Assembly (NCBI RefSeq): GCF_009870125.1
Contig: NC_046680.1
Span: 7,688,001-7,752,000, forward strand
DNA from: Drosophila pseudoobscura
Taxonomy: Eukaryota > Arthropoda > Insecta > Diptera > Drosophilidae
Reading direction: 5' to 3'
Length of the DNA stretch: 64,000 nt
Below the pieces are notes generated by a model. The model saw only the letters and a list, made by a program, of their open reading frames with translations, was not told the DNA's origin and ran no database searches. The translations under genes and the position numbers were made by a program. This document shows, piece after piece, positions 20,315-34,432 of the stretch (the stretch's first letter is position 1; every line of letters starts with the position of its first letter).

Positions 20315-23300
20315 ATGTCCGCGGAGCGCGAAATTCCCGCTGAAGACAGCATCAAAGTTGTCTGTCGCTTCCGACCGCTTAACGACAGTGAGGAGAAGGC
20401 CGGCTCGAAGTTTGTCGTCAAATTCCCCAACAACGTGGAGGAGAACTGCATATCTATTGCGGTAAGTGTATTTCACCTAAGTAAAGAGATCCACTCCAAC
20501 GACAGTTCCTCCTCCACACACATTTCATTTCCCTTTACTTTGTGTGTTATGCATAAATCTCTGCGTGCTGTCACGGCCCATGACGTCATGCCTAACATTA
20601 GACCGTACGCTCCCGTACGTTAGCCTTCCCCAGCAGCAGTGCCGTCGACCAATTGGAGCAGTTTGGGTAATTAGCGCAAAGCTTGTGTATTCCACATCCA
20701 GTGAGCGTGTCTCGAGCGACTGCCCACAGGCGGAAAACCATAAGAAATCCGAAATTACTTCAGATCAATAGTATATTTTGCAACAAATTGATTTTCCGCC
20801 CAAAGACAGAAAAAAAGAGCGAGGGAGAGGGAGAGTGAAACGGGGTGTTTTTGTGTGTATGGGAACGTCAAAGAATAAAAGCCGAAAGCAAGGCAGTCCC
20901 CACCCACAATTATAGTCCCACTTGTGTCCCAATCCACAGAAATTTGCATTGCTAACCTTCTCTGCAGCAGCGGTCTCGCCGTCTAAAGTTCCAGCCAGTC
21001 CGCCTTCTATGCTTACCTCACTTACATTGTACCTGCCCCCTGTGTCTCCATGTGTGTGTGTGTGTGTGTGCCCTCCCATTGCCACCAGCTGCCGCCACTT
21101 CACTCCACCAGCCGCAACAGTGACTCATGCACGCAAACCACATAAAAAGAGGAACATAGGGCAATGGAATTTACTGGTTTTTGGCGCTCATAAATAATAG
21201 ATGTACGTATTGTGGAACCACTGAGTTTTCACCATAACTCCACCTGTAAACGAACATTTTCCCAGAAATCGGTTTGGCAACAACAGTTTCTACTACCAGT
21301 TCTGTTGCCACTAGCCACTTACTGTTAAACATTAAGATTGTTAACCGCTATATATATGTTCAATTAAACGGTGAACTTACCGTAACTCGAACTGTAACGT
21401 AGTCGAACATTTTCGCGGAAATTATATATAGAGCAACAATGTCTTATATCCTTGTCTATCTCGTCCCATCAGCGAACTAGTTCTTTCGTTGAACCATAGC
21501 AGGCAGCTCTATAACATACAAACACATGAAAGTACTTGTGTATGCATGTATTTATCATTACTAACGCTTCTCTTTCGCTCTTTCTTTTGCTGCTCGTTAT
21601 TCATTACTGCTTTCCTCCCATCTCCACACCACTCCGCTCGTCTCTTTCTTTTGTTAATGCTCATAATTACAATCCGTTTCGCGGCCATGCGTTCAAATAT
21701 GATTTGAAAGCTGCCAGAAATCCGGCAGCGGCAGGGAAGGGGTAGGGTAAAAGCTGAAGATCGGCTAGAAATTTGGGAGAAAAGAAAAGAAAAAATCTTA
21801 ATACATGTCTCTTTTTTCAGGGCAAAGTCTACCTATTCGACAAAGTCTTCAAGCCGAATGCCTCCCAGGAGAAGGTTTACAACGAGGCGGCCAAGTCCAT
21901 TGTCACGGACGTCCTGGCCGGCTACAATGGAACGATATTCGCCTATGGCCAGACCTCGTCCGGCAAGACGCACACAATGGAGGGCGTCATTGGCGACTCG
22001 GCGAAGCAGGGCATTATTCCACGCATTGTCAATGATATCTTCAATCACATCTATGCCATGGAAGTGAATCTGGAGTTCCACATAAAGGTCTCGTACTATG
22101 AGATCTATATGGACAAGATCCGAGATCTGCTGGACGTGTCCAAGGTGAACCTGAGCGTGCACGAGGACAAAAATCGAGTGCCCTATGTGAAGGGTGCCAC
22201 GGAGCGGTTCGTCTCCTCGCCAGAGGATGTATTTGAGGTGATCGAAGAGGGAAAATCGAATCGTCATATTGCCGTTACAAGTGAGTGGTCGAAATGGGCT
22301 TGTGCTTGGGGTTTACTGAAATATTCCATTCTTTGCAGACATGAACGAGCACTCCTCTCGATCGCACTCAGTTTTTCTGATCAACGTGAAACAGGAGAAT
22401 CTGGAGAACCAGAAGAAACTATCGGGTAAACTATATCTGGTCGATTTAGCCGGTTCCGAGAAGGTTTCCAAGACAGGAGCAGAGGGAACGGTGCTCGACG
22501 AGGCGAAGAACATCAACAAGTCGCTGTCGGCGCTGGGCAACGTGATCTCAGCGCTGGCGGATGGCAACAAAACGCACATACCCTATCGCGACTCGAAGCT
22601 GACGCGCATCCTGCAGGAGTCGCTGGGAGGCAACGCACGCACAACCATTGTCATCTGCTGCTCTCCGGCCAGCTTCAATGAGTCCGAGACGAAGTCCACG
22701 CTGGACTTTGGCCGGCGCGCCAAGACAGTAAAGAATGTGGTCTGTGTGAACGAGGAGCTCACCGCCGAAGAGTGGAAACGACGCTACGAAAAGGAGAAAG
22801 AGAAGAACGGTCGCCTCAAGGGCAAGGTGGAGAAGCTGGAGATAGAGCTGGCTCGTTGGCGGGCGGGAGAGACAGTCAAGGCCGAGGAACAAATCAACAT
22901 GGAAGATCTCATGGAGGCCAGCACGCCCAATCTGGAGGTGGAGGCAGCACAGCAGAAGGCTGCGGAGGCGGCCAGTGCCGCTCAGAGGACGGCCCTGGCC
23001 AATATGTCCGCTTCGGTGGCTGCCGACGAACGGGCCCGCCTGGCCACGGAGTGTGAACGTCTCTACCAGCAGCTGGACGACAAGGATGAGGAGATTAACC
23101 AGCAGAGCCAGTATGCCGAGCAGATGAAGGAGCAGGTCATGGAGCAGGAAGAGCTGATAGCCAATGCCCGGCGGGAGTATGAAGCTTTGCAGTCAGAGAT
23201 GGCACGCATCCAGCAGGAGAACGAGTCTGCCAAGGAAGAGGTTAAGGAAGTGCTGCAGGCGCTGGAGGAGCTGGCTGTCAATTATGATCAGAAGTCGCAG

Positions 23301-24719
23301 GAAATCGACAACAAGAACAAGGACATCGATGCCCTCAACGAAGAACTGCAGCAAAAGCAGACTGTGTTCAATGCCACGTCCACAGAGTTGCAGCAGCTCA
23401 AGGACATGTCCTCGCACCAGAAGAAGCGCATCACTGAGATGCTGACCAACCTGCTGCGCGATCTCGGTGAAGTGGGCCAGGCCATAGCCCCCGGAGACTC
23501 CGCCATCGATCTCAAGATGAGCACCCTAGCCGGCACCGATGCCACCAAAGTGGAGGAGGACTTCACCATGGCCCGCCTGTACATCAGCAAGATGAAGACT
23601 GAGGCGAAAAACATTGCTCAGCGCTGCGCCAACATGGAGGCCCAGCAGTCGGACTCCAACAAGAAGATATTCGAGTACGAGAAGGATCTGGGAGAGTACC
23701 GTCTGCTCATCTCGCAGCACGAGGCGCGCATGAAGTCGCTACAAGAGTCGATGCGGGAGGCGGAGAACAAGAAGAGGACTCTCGAGGAGCAGATCGATTC
23801 CCTACGCGAGGAGTGCGCCAAGCTGAAGGCTGCCGAACACGTGTCCGCCGTCAATGCCGAGGAGAAGCAGCGCGCCGAGGAGCTGCGCTCCATGTTCGAC
23901 TCGCAAATGGACGAGCTGCGTGAGGCCCACACCAAGCAGGTGTCCGAGCTGCGGGACGAGATTTCCGCCAAGCAGCACGAAATGAACGAGATGAAGGATG
24001 TGCACCAGAAGCTGCTGCTGGCCCACCAACAAATGACCGCCGACTACGAGAAGGTCAAACAGGAGGAGGCCCAGAAATCCAACGAACTACAGAACATGAT
24101 TCTCACCAGCGAGCGACGGGAACAGGCGCGCAAAGACCTCAAGGGCCTCGAAGACACCGTGGCCAAGGAACTGCAGACGCTGCACAATCTCCGCAAGCTC
24201 TTCGTTCAGGATTTACAGGTAATGGTGCCCCATACTTAATGTTTCTTTCAATTAAAAAACTGATCTTTCCCACATTTTGTTTAATAGCAACGAATCCGAA
24301 AAAATGTGGTCAACGAGGAGAGCGAGGAGGATGGCGGATCGTTAGCGCAGAAGCAGAAGATCTCCTTCCTGGAGAACAACCTCGATCAGTTGACCAAGGT
24401 GCACAAACAGCTGGTGCGCGACAACGCTGACCTGCGCTGTGAGCTGCCCAAGCTGGAGAAGCGTCTACGCACGACAATGGAAAGGGTGAAGGCCCTGGAG
24501 ACGGCGCTAAAGGAGGCAAAGGAGGGTGCTATGAGGGATCGCAAACGCTACCAGTACGAGGTGGATCGCATCAAGGAAGCGGTACGTCAGAAGCATCTAG
24601 GACGGCGGGGACCGCAGGCACAAATCGCCAAGCCCATTAGAGCGGGACAGGGCGCCATTGCCATACGAGGCGGTGGCGCTGTCGGCGGAGCTCCATTGCA
24701 GACCCCCACCAACTCCTAG
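20315..24719 (+). CDS. Khc: Kinesin-1 heavy chain
   Basis: Plus-end-directed microtubule motor for vesicles, mitochondria and oskar mRNA. Exons 20315-20461, 21821-22280, 22339-24218 and 24288-24719 give 972 residues (975 in D. melanogaster as I recall). The motor domain (about 1-340) holds the P-loop [15 protein letters not shown], switch [12 protein letters not shown], switch [19 protein letters not shown], and the neck linker start after [13 protein letters not shown] long coiled-coil stalk begins after residue 340. The tail keeps the autoinhibitory QAQIAKPIR (IAK) motif and ends TPTNS. The first intron (1.36 kb) splits just after ENCISIA, and the others are 58-69 nt. AATAAA stands at 25036-25041. 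Sequence identity to the fly protein is plainly very high. Confidence 0.98.
20462..21820 (+). other. Khc: Khc intron 1
   Basis: 1,359 bp, GTAAGT...TTTTTTCAG. It contains a (TG)10 microsatellite at 21051-21070 and pyrimidine-rich stretches near 21570-21660. No nested gene is seen. Confidence 0.8.
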
Positions 24720-25151
24720 ATTCACACACACCACCACGCACCCCGTCGCCGCCCAGTCCATCTCCGCTTTAAACTAAAAACTAAATGGATTGATTACGTT
24801 ATACATACTTAAAATAATTGATAATTGCCTTCGCTTAAAGAGATGTCGTTTCGCGATCATGTGCAGCGCTTTAAATATATATATATATACATAAAAATAT
24901 AATATAAATAATTGAATGAGTGGAAAACGGAAAATAATAACTAAATTTTACAAAAGCAAACAAAAACCCACAGATATTTAAGGACATCTATTGTACGTTT
25001 AAGAATATTTATAAACTTTTCAAAACATAAAACTAAATAAAAGTCGCAGACAAATTAATTACAGAGTTGAAATTTATATTCCTTTTAGCTAATTATTTAT
25101 AATATTGTTTATATTTTTATTGGTGGTCAATTCTCGAAAGATTGAATGTAA
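24720..25151. other. Convergent 3' regions of Khc and csul
   Basis: 432 bp, very AT-rich. The Khc poly(A) signal is AATAAA at 25036-25041. On the minus strand AATAAA at 25121-25116 stands 31 nt past the csul stop, so the two 3'UTRs probably end close together or overlap slightly. Confidence 0.6.
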
Positions 25152-27282
25152 CTAAAGTCGCATGTGGTAGCCACTTCCACCCGCATTGTGATGCTCCCAG
25201 ACCTCTCGTGTGCTCACCTGCCACTCGTACCACACCTTGTCCGCATCGACGCAGCGCCAGAACTTGACTGAGATTGTCTGTCCCTCCTTGAGGGTCCTCG
25301 GATGCTGCAAGAACACGATTAGAACGATTAACCATTATGATCAATGAAAAGCCGGGACCGAACGCCATCACTTACTGTAGGAAAGAACATGGGGAACCAC
25401 GAGAACATGCCGGGCGTGTGGGTCAGTGGGTTGATGCTCAGGTGGATATCCTTATAAAGCATTGTATCAAAATAGCCACCAATGCCATGTAGCACGCAGT
25501 CTTTTTGGACAGTAAAAGAGATCTCCTTGCAGCGTGTATTGTCAATAGTCGCCTCACGATTCGGATGTGAGAATTCAAACAGAGCTTGGGGATTGTCAAT
25601 GTGATAAACGTTTTTGAGGAGTGATACATAACCATAGTCGAAGGCTGGAACGATGGTGTCCATCTGGCTGACATTCTGATGCAGCACTGCTGACATGATT
25701 GGATTGATGTACGACGTTGACTTGTAGGGTATGCTTATGCCATCCGTTTTGAGCAGCTTCAATGCGCCGTCAAGGCACTCTGGCGACAGTTCGTTATCCC
25801 CAAACGAGCCAAGCAGCTCGGAGACGAGAATATCAGCCTGCTCTGGAGGTGAAAAGTCGCGCATGTCCTTGGAGAATATGTGCACATCTAAATTATAATT
25901 AGAATCAGGATAACTCATATCCGTTTTTCACTCTCTGCTGCTTACCTTTGTCTTCCCAAAGAGTATCTACCATATGGGAGAGGGTGCGAATGGCATTGGG
26001 ATTCTTTTCGATGATGTAGAGTCGCACCTGACGCTTTGTCAATTCCGCGGCATTAAAGATGGCCCTCGCTAAAGGACCACGTCCCCCACCCAGCAACATC
26101 ACTACGGTCTGGAGATTGAATGTCAGGTATTAGCTGGAATCTGAGCCCAATTGTAGACTAGTTTCCTTACCAGCTTGTTCGGCGCGTCTATGTCGCTCAC
26201 TCGATCAATCAGAGCCGCTTTTACCGCGTTCTGGTAGATTTTATACTTCACTGGATCCGACTCGAACACCTCGTATGTATAGCTATCCAGATTATCGAAG
26301 AGAGGTTGCAGTGGAATCTCCAGAACGTTTTCATAGCTAATTGGCAAAGGGTTAGTGTGCGGATGAAAGATTCTGCTCTGCTCCACAGACACTTACCTAT
26401 TAAGAATGTGGCTGTCGTTGTGGTCACTGGCGAGTTTCCGCAAATAATCGGCGTACTGGGAAATAGACAGGTCATTCGGATTGGCGGAGATTATTATATT
26501 GGCCCGTGCCGAGAGAAAGTGGCCTATGACTATCTGCCACTGCTTCTGCAGAACATAGTAGTTGGCTTTGTTTCGGATGAACAGAGAGGATGGAATGATA
26601 ATGGCTTCGATGGGCTCGCCTAGCCACCGGCGAACCGTCTCCTTACTGGGACGATTCAAGTCATTCAGCTCAATTACAACTTTCACTTTGCTGTTGTGCT
26701 TGACGGCAAAGCGCAGGCTATTCCACCAAGTCCATGGATCTTTCGCCTCCGCCTCGGCTATTTCTGCATCGGTGACGTCTTTGCGGTGCTCGAAGCTACC
26801 TATCTCTGGGTTGCTGATTGGTACTTGTATAAACCAGTTGCCTAAATGGAAATTAAACATATACATTTTTAATTGCATTCGTTTTACGGCAGTTTACACT
26901 CATAACCTTTCGTTTTGGCCCTTACGATCTCGGCCAAGTTGTCGATTTTTGGTCCCCGCAGTCGCTTCATCATGCTACCAACATTCTGCAAATGCTCCGC
27001 CCATGCTACATCTCGAAGGAGAATCTGTTTCGCATGCTCGCGTAGCTTGGGGTTCGGGGAATCGACATCCACATCGGACAGCAAGAAAATCATCTTCGAG
27101 TTCCAGTCGACAGCGTTCAGCAATGTGCCCGGGTATGTGGGGTCCGTCTCATATGGGTCCAGCGGGACCATATTAGCATTGATCGATGTGGCCACCACAT
27201 TGTAGTTGTTAGCATTAGCGTGTTGTATCAGTTTTGGTATACTGTTCGTGCTCTCATGCAGAAGGCAAACGTATAAGTTCAT
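25152..27282 (-). CDS. csul: Protein arginine methyltransferase 5 (Capsuleen)
   Basis: Type II PRMT making symmetric dimethylarginine on Sm proteins and germ-plasm factors such as Vasa, Tudor partners and Aubergine, with Valois/MEP50. Exons 27282-26907, 26841-26397, 26336-26171, 26108-25946, 25887-25376 and 25304-25152 give 604 residues. The N-terminal TIM-barrel half carries [15 protein letters not shown]. The SAM-binding loop is [15 protein letters not shown] (GGGRGP about 336-341). The double-E loop is [19 protein letters not shown] with Glu 407 and 416. The C-terminal barrel ends [10 protein letters not shown] start at MNLYVCLL, although the frame opens eleven codons earlier. Close linkage with Khc and cato agrees with D. 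melanogaster 52F-53A. All five introns are 59-71 nt. Confidence 0.96.
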
Positions 27283-27740
27283 TTTAAAAATATGAGTCGT
27301 CAAAAACGCGGTCACCGGCTTGATTGAACGAACTTAACCTTCTTAGCCCCCTCGAATTAAACAGGTGAACAGCTTGAGTTAAGCCGCGGAAAATAATACT
27401 GTATGTACATATTACTGGTAGGTCATTACTGGTTTATCACTTAAAAAAAAAAACAGACCAAATATCTTTCAAATGAACTTCGCTTCAATTCTTCAAGATT
27501 TAAAATTTTCGTGGAGTGAATTTTTAATTGTGGTTGACAACGGGCTAATCGTTCTCTGTCCTTAATTTAATAGTGCTGCCACACAGTTTTTGAGACCAGG
27601 CTGCCATACCGTTGGATAATATGTTGATATTTTGTTTTCTAATTTTTTGCTGATAATTCGCTTGTTTTCTTATTTGTGGGTGGAGCTTTGCCTCGCTTGG
27701 CATACTTGAAGTACCTTGGCACCAGTCAGCTGAACGCTTC
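27283..27740. other. Divergent promoter region of csul and the CCDC93 gene
   Basis: 458 bp, AT-rich, between the two ATGs. It must contain both promoters. I find no TATA box or perfect DRE, and there is an A9 run near 27446. Confidence 0.5.
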
Positions 27741-29875
27741 ATGGCGAACCGTGATGTATTCTCCAAAATCCTGCCAAATGTCAAGTTGGCCACTCGATAC
27801 GATGAAGACGGACGCGAAGTTCAGGTAACTACATCTGAGCCAGCTGAAATGCCTCTTAGTAATGCCCGTTATTGTTCTTTAGGTGGAGAGTCGCGAGGAC
27901 TCGGATGCGACAGCAAAGCAGCAGGACACTTTCGACATTCTAGTGGACGCCGGCTACTATCGGGCCCGCATCAAAGGCCTGTCCGCCTTCGACAAGGTTG
28001 TGGGCGGCATGACTTGGTGCATCGAATGCGCCGACTATGACGTGGACGTGGATCTGCTCTTCCACGAAAGTCTATCGATTGGCCAAAAAATGTAGAAATT
28101 AACCCTACGAATTTCTTGGAAAAGAATTTGATCCATCTTATATATCTGCAGAGCTCTCGTGGAAAAGATTGTTTCGGTTCTGATCGATATGAAATGTCCA
28201 CATAGCTTGGAGCCGCATCAAGTGCAGGGTCTGGAGTTTTTAGCCATTCATCCCGTCATCCAGTGGCTAGTGAAGACTTCGGTAAGTAGCTTTTCCACCG
28301 ATGTATGCATATAAATAGAGAAAACCTCTTTGCAGGTGGAAAACCGAGCTGTGCGTGGACACCGCTTGAAGAAATTTGCTATTGGGGAGTTCCACAATCA
28401 TTATCAGTATAAAAGCGACAAAGACAATCTGACCAAAATACGTCTTGCCTCTGCCAATATAAAGACGATTCAGGATCTCTACAGCCCATTTAGGATGTAC
28501 CAACGCCAGGAAACAGCTGAAGATGATGAAGTATCGCGGGTGCGCATGACGCTACTTGAGTACGGAGATCCAGGGCCGACGTTCAAGGCAAGCGCAGGCC
28601 GCACGGCAGGGTTGGTCGCCGACGAGGCAGATGAGGTGAGAACAAATAAATTCTTTTAACATGCCTAAAAAAAAACTACGAGAATGATTTCTTTAGCCAC
28701 TTGTTCTGGAGCAGTACCTTCGCACCCTATCGCTGGCTAAAGCAGACTTGAAGGGCACTCAGAAACGTATAGATCTCGATCCCACTGCGCGGCATGCACT
28801 ACAGCTGCACTATGCGGAATTTAAGCTGGAAATGGAAACCGATACGCAGGAACTGAAGACACAAAATCAACAGAAGCGCCTAGAGGCAGCCAAAATTGCG
28901 TTGGAGCATAAGGTGAAACGCTTCTGCAAAGACAATGAGCAACTTGAAGAGGCGGAAAAGGAGCAGAGCCAGAAAACCGAAGAAAAGGAAGAGCAGCTGA
29001 AGACCCTCAAAGCTGAACTAAAGACTCACAAAGAAACGGAAGAGAGTGCGGACTCAAAGTGAGTTCGAAAATGTTAGATGGATTTTGATAAATGATGTTA
29101 CATGATTATCTCTCTAGGCTGCTGGAAAAGGTAAAGACTCTGTTGAGGCAGCACGATGAGCTAAAAAAGAGTGAGGCGGAATTCAAAGAGTCCTGTCGGA
29201 CGGATCTGGCCAACCTACAGCAACAGATTGAGTAAGATTGAAACTTTTAAAGTATAAAGTAGCCTAAATCATACATTCTACTGCAGTGAATTGGAAGCCT
29301 TTAGTGCCCAGGATGCGGAAGCTCAGGCAGCTGCCTTGGCAGGGGAAGAAAAGCGGCTCAAGGATCTGAGACTGAAGGTGGCCAAACGAAATCGCGGCAT
29401 TGTGGCCATTGAACGGAAGCTGGACGCGATACCCGATCGCACAGAGCTGGCCCAGTACCAGCGACGCTTCCACGAACTCTACAACGAAATGAGTGGCAAG
29501 CACTTGGAAACAAAGCAATATTATATACTGTACAATACGCTGAACGACAAAAAGCGCTACCTGGAGAAGGAGCTGACGATGCTGAACTCCATCTGCGAGG
29601 CCTACAACGAGGGCATGATGAGTCCCCATGGACGTGAGGACTTTATACGGCAGTTCGAGACGATTGTGGATGGAGTGAAGAGTGCCCAGGACAAGGTGCG
29701 TCACAAGTACAACGAGGAGCGTATGCGACGAGACGAGCTGAATGAGGAATTGCAATCCCTGCTCGAACTCCAACGCCAGTATGCCTCGGCCGTCAAGCAA
29801 CTCACCCGCGAGTGCCAGCGATGCGAGCAACTGCAGCAGCACCTCAAGTCAATTAAAAGTAGGACACAGTCCTAG
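27741..29875 (+). CDS. CCDC93 orthologue, subunit of the CCC endosomal recycling complex
   Basis: Exons 27741-27824, 27883-28091, 28152-28281, 28336-28635, 28697-29058, 29118-29231 and 29287-29875 give 595 residues. The N-terminal calponin-homology-like (NN-CH) region is strongly conserved with human CCDC93: [55 protein letters not shown] Lys/Glu-rich coiled coil fills residues about 230-590. Conserved C-terminal blocks are [20 protein letters not shown] and [11 protein letters not shown]. With CCDC22 and COMMD proteins it links retriever and WASH on endosomes to return receptors to the surface. Introns are 54-61 nt. AATAAA stands at 29969-29974. Confidence 0.92.
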
Positions 29876-30901
29876 CCCCGCAATATGACATTTAATTAAT
29901 TGGTTAATCCTCCGCGAGAGCAGACTATCCTCGAGGGGCCCTCGCAAAATTACTTAGTAAATTTGTTCAATAAATTATCTCCCCGTAATTGTGGTGCAAG
30001 TTTCCGAGAATTTATGTTTGACTGAGTGGAGCCCAAGGTTTCCCCTAGAGGGGATCAAGTGTACACGCCCCAATGATGCCCATTTGTCATGCTTAACTTT
30101 AACCTTTGGCAGTGCAGTTTCACATTTCCCAGAGACCCACGATTATAATATAAGCGTATATTCGTGTATTTATGGAATTTCTGCCCCTATTGCTGCTTCT
30201 GCTGGTCGCTGGGTTCGCAGCATTTTAAATCCATATAGTGGAAGAGATAAAGCATCTGGCATGCACCAAAATACATTTGCATATTTACAGAGAAAGCAAT
30301 TCAAATTGCCACCACAAGCTCTCTTCATTCCATTCAATTTGATTCTCCAATTAAGATGCGGACCGCTTACTGCCACGAACCGCAATCAGAGCCACTTCAT
30401 GGGGGCAGAAGCACGGCGCAGGGAGCTCGGATCCCGGAGAAGCATGCCCCAGCTGACGGTGTTTTCTGTTAATTAATGTCCTTGCACCTTAACATTGAAT
30501 TCAAGCTGAGCAATTGCAATTACACTTTATTGCGTGGCAATCAATTCCATTCAACAAGTGACATTGAGACAGAGACATACTTTCTTCCACCTCCTGGCTG
30601 CCAGCACTTCCTCAGATGGCTCCGCTTGTCCAGCCACCGAGGAAACCTTCGGCCAGTGTCAATGATAAATTTTTAGCATACATATAAGAAATATTTAAAG
30701 GGAGCCTTGGTGCTGGATTGAGCCATGTGCAGGGACTCAATAGAGTCCTTCACAGACAGTTGAACTACACCACTCCGCTGGCTCCTGGCTTCCATTGTGA
30801 TAGTGGGGACCGCCGCGCCGTTTTGCCTCCTCTAAATACCTCCGCTTTTCCTTATCACACTGTGAACACACTCGCGCATACAGCACCTACAAACATACAT
30901 T

Positions 30902-30923
30902 CATACATACATACATACATACA

Positions 30924-30956
<33 letters not shown>
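30902..30956. repeat. (CATA)n followed by (AT)n microsatellite
   Basis: Tandem CATA units to about 30924, then uninterrupted AT dinucleotides at 30931-30956. It is simple sequence and likely polymorphic. Confidence 0.9.
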
Positions 30957-30963
<7 letters not shown>

Positions 30964-33900
30964 CATATGTATATACGACACGTATACTCATCGAGCAACC
31001 AGCCAGCCATGTCGAAGAGTTGGGTATCTCTGGTGGAGGTGGAGGTCGTAGTTCCATGACTTTTCCCTCGGTAAAAGTGAAAGGAACAGGCCATAGAGGA
31101 GCGGGCGAACAAGGGACGATCCCGCGTTTCCTCATTTATATTTGCTTTGGCTGTATCCCCAAACCAAACCAAACAGGCACGCACACATGCAGCACAAAGG
31201 CTGAAAGGGATGGAGAAGAAAAGAGATAGAGAGTAATGCTAAAAAGATAGCGAGGAACGGAACACACATACGAGAACGAGTATAAGCCTTGACAAGAGTC
31301 AATCAGCATATTTGCTCGTTTGGAGGGAGCATGCCAAGCGGATAATCGATTCGAAATGTGTTTGAATAACAAATTACTGGAAATTGTGAATGCGAAAGTC
31401 ATTGTAGCACATACATACATACATTTGTATACGAGAATACGGGTATAGAAACGTATGAGCGTGTGTGGACCCATCCTTTTCGGGTGCGAATTAAATGTAT
31501 GCATCTGAGAAGTCAAAGCCGCCAGATTTTGCTGGCAACGTCTCCATCCTGACAGGCGACAAGGCTATGGCGGCACGTATGCTTATGGGACAAGGTCTGG
31601 ATGTCTGCCCTGTTAACCACTTGTTGGCCTGTTGGTGACTGAACTTTTATCTTGAACTATTGAACTTTGGGGCACAAACAATGAACTGCCTTATTGCCAG
31701 AAAGAATGCCGTGTGGAACGTGGGGGTGGCTGTAGTTATCTCCCCCTATATCTGGATGGAAAAAGCAATAATACCCATCCGCAGATGTTATTCCTTTGAG
31801 GAGGGGGAACGGGAAGGCTTAGCCACATGATGTGCGCAGAACTATAATTTTATTTCTGTGCTATTTAAATAATCACCCAAAATCGGTCAGAGTCGAAAGT
31901 TGAGGTTCGATTTGGTCAAGTGTCAGTGCACCTTTGGTAAACAAAGAGAGTGCCCTCTGGCTCTGGCGTGCATGCATCCTTCAGACATCTACACGACAAC
32001 ATACGCCGCAGACAAGTTTAAATCAAGCCACAGTAAAACATGCATTAATCAACTTCAGCAATGAACCAAGTTGCCCCCAGGACTAGGACTAGCAGCAGGA
32101 CCAGGACCAGAACCCGACCCTAATCTCCCCCTCTACACTGCCATCAATTTGTCAATGTGTCACATGCGAGGGGAGCGGTCTATGATCAGCCGAAAGGAAA
32201 TTTTCGAGCATTGATTTAATTAATTTATGTTATCCTGGCGGCCCTGGCAACAGACGACAAACGCTAGACGCTTGCCACACGTGGTGTGGCAACTCTGGCC
32301 AGCAGTATCAGCATCCCATTCAACAGGTCTGTCCGCCAGCTTCCGTGCGAGGGACGAACAAAGCTTTCGGCGAAAGCTCGGATAAAGGCATGAATGAAAA
32401 GCGTCGTTTTACAACCGGCCGAACGACGATTTGTTCTCGGCCCAGTTCGGTGGCTGCTGCTGCTGCAGGCTGGGCTCTATATTCTCATTGCCCCGCTAAC
32501 CAGGCACTTGAACGCACACGGCGTGGACTCCGCAATATAAGAATATACATCGACATCCACATTGGGATCTCGGGATCGTCTTCGTTCCGTTCCGTTCCGT
32601 TCCGTTTTGTGCGCGGTTCCATTCAAAAAGGGGCGAATCATCATTTCATTTGAATTTTTATTCAATAAAAAAGTGCACAAAAAGAAATTCATAATAAAAA
32701 AATAAGAATAATAATAAAACGAATCCTAAAGCTACAAATGTAAATGGTACCCATTCCACAATACCCCCCTCCCAGTGCGGAGCGATTCTGTGTGTGTTTG
32801 TGAGTGTGGAAATATGCAAAGATTGGCGCAAGTTGCGAGGCGTAAAAATATTCAAATTTCATGTTGAAATTACTGCACGCATTTTTAAATAATCCAATGC
32901 CAGCGGAAAAAGTGTACAAGTAATCGGGAAGCAGGCAGCGGCTCTCAAATACGGCATATAACGAAGCGCGACCCACGAGGCATCTGCTAATAGGATTACG
33001 CATCACCTCCGGTCCCGACAGTTGTCCGGATTAGCACCAACAACAACCGCAACAGCCAGAGTATCCGCCAAGTCCCATCTTCAACAGAGGAAACAGATTA
33101 AAAGGTATTCTACCCCTCACATAATTGGCTATTCGTGGAAGTGCACCCAAATTCTTAATCTTGCTGCCACCACATGGCGTATGCGTGATTTCCCCATTGA
33201 ACAACCTGTCCGTACGAGTATCTCCGGCTAATTGTTAACTATAGTCATAGGACACATACAAACGTATTAATAACCAACTTGGTCCCATATTAATTGGCAT
33301 CCGCCATCAGTGGGCCAGGGGGAGTCCACCTCTCAGGAGGAGCTCCATAAACTCCATAAATATCACATTTTATTAAACAAAACCCGAATCCATTTGCGTT
33401 ATTGCGTTTACGTGCACGAATGTTAATTGAAGCAGCTCGCCTTTTCAGGAGGGTGCCAGGTAGATCCCCCCACAGCACCACCTCTGCACCACCTCCGCAC
33501 CACATCCCAGGTTATGGCCAGCAAACCACCAAAACAGATTAGATAAGTCGACTGCGATGGTGGCTCGAGTTATTAGCGAACAAAGGGGGGATGTTGATGA
33601 CGAGTCAAGTGGCAATGGGAGCGTGTGGGTGGATTGGAGGCATGGTAGAGGGTGGCATGGGGCGTCCAAGGGGGCGCATCATACTATATGTGGAGAAATG
33701 AATATTCATAATGAGGCGCCAGTTACACATTTCCCGTCGAAGCATGAAAAGCAAATTACGCACAAAATAATTGACATTAGCATATTTTGTGCATCCTGTT
33801 CGAGCGTGTGTATCTCTCCGTCTCCCTCTTCTTTCTTATGTGTGTGTGTGTTAAATGTTTCCTGGATATCCTTTGAGAAAATGGCTTTCAATTTAAAGAG

Positions 33901-34414
33901 CCCTGTGTTCCGTTCCTCTCCGTATTTTGATTGAACTTGAAAGTCTCCGTGCGTACCCAACCCCCCACGTCGTATACGTGATGTGTCTAAGCGGATTAAA
34001 GCCAGATAGAATAGTGGTTGAGTGGGGTGCATTGGTGCTATGGCAGTATTTTATATTGAATAAACATTCGTTCTAGCATAGCTCTGCGGGAAGTTCTAAT
34101 TGATGCCTCCAGCTGGGCTTCCCCCAGCACTTATTTTTTTCATCTCTCGACAGCCGACGAACGGAAATGGGAAAAAGAAGAGCAGGAAAATTTGTTTTCA
34201 ATATGGACATGTGTTTACTTATTTATGCCTCTCCACGGACAGTACGAGTATTCCCCTGCAGTGTTCCTTCGTTTGGGTTCCCGGGCACCCACTTGGACAA
34301 TCATAATCCCCCTAACTGAGGCAAGTGTAAACGATTCCTTGGGGGCATAAACATCACACGCTAACTCGCTGCCTCTTTGCTTCACAGCCCCACTTAATCA
34401 TTACAAATGAGCCT

Positions 34415-34432
34415 CACACACACACACACACA
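34415..34432. repeat. (CA)9 microsatellite
   Basis: Nine CA units followed by imperfect CACA-rich sequence to about 34470. Confidence 0.85.

Noticed and set aside
30718-31516. Frames on both strands around 30.7-31.5 kb with Tyr-Ile runs
   Set aside because: They read through the CATA/TA microsatellite, which gives YIYIYI in several frames.
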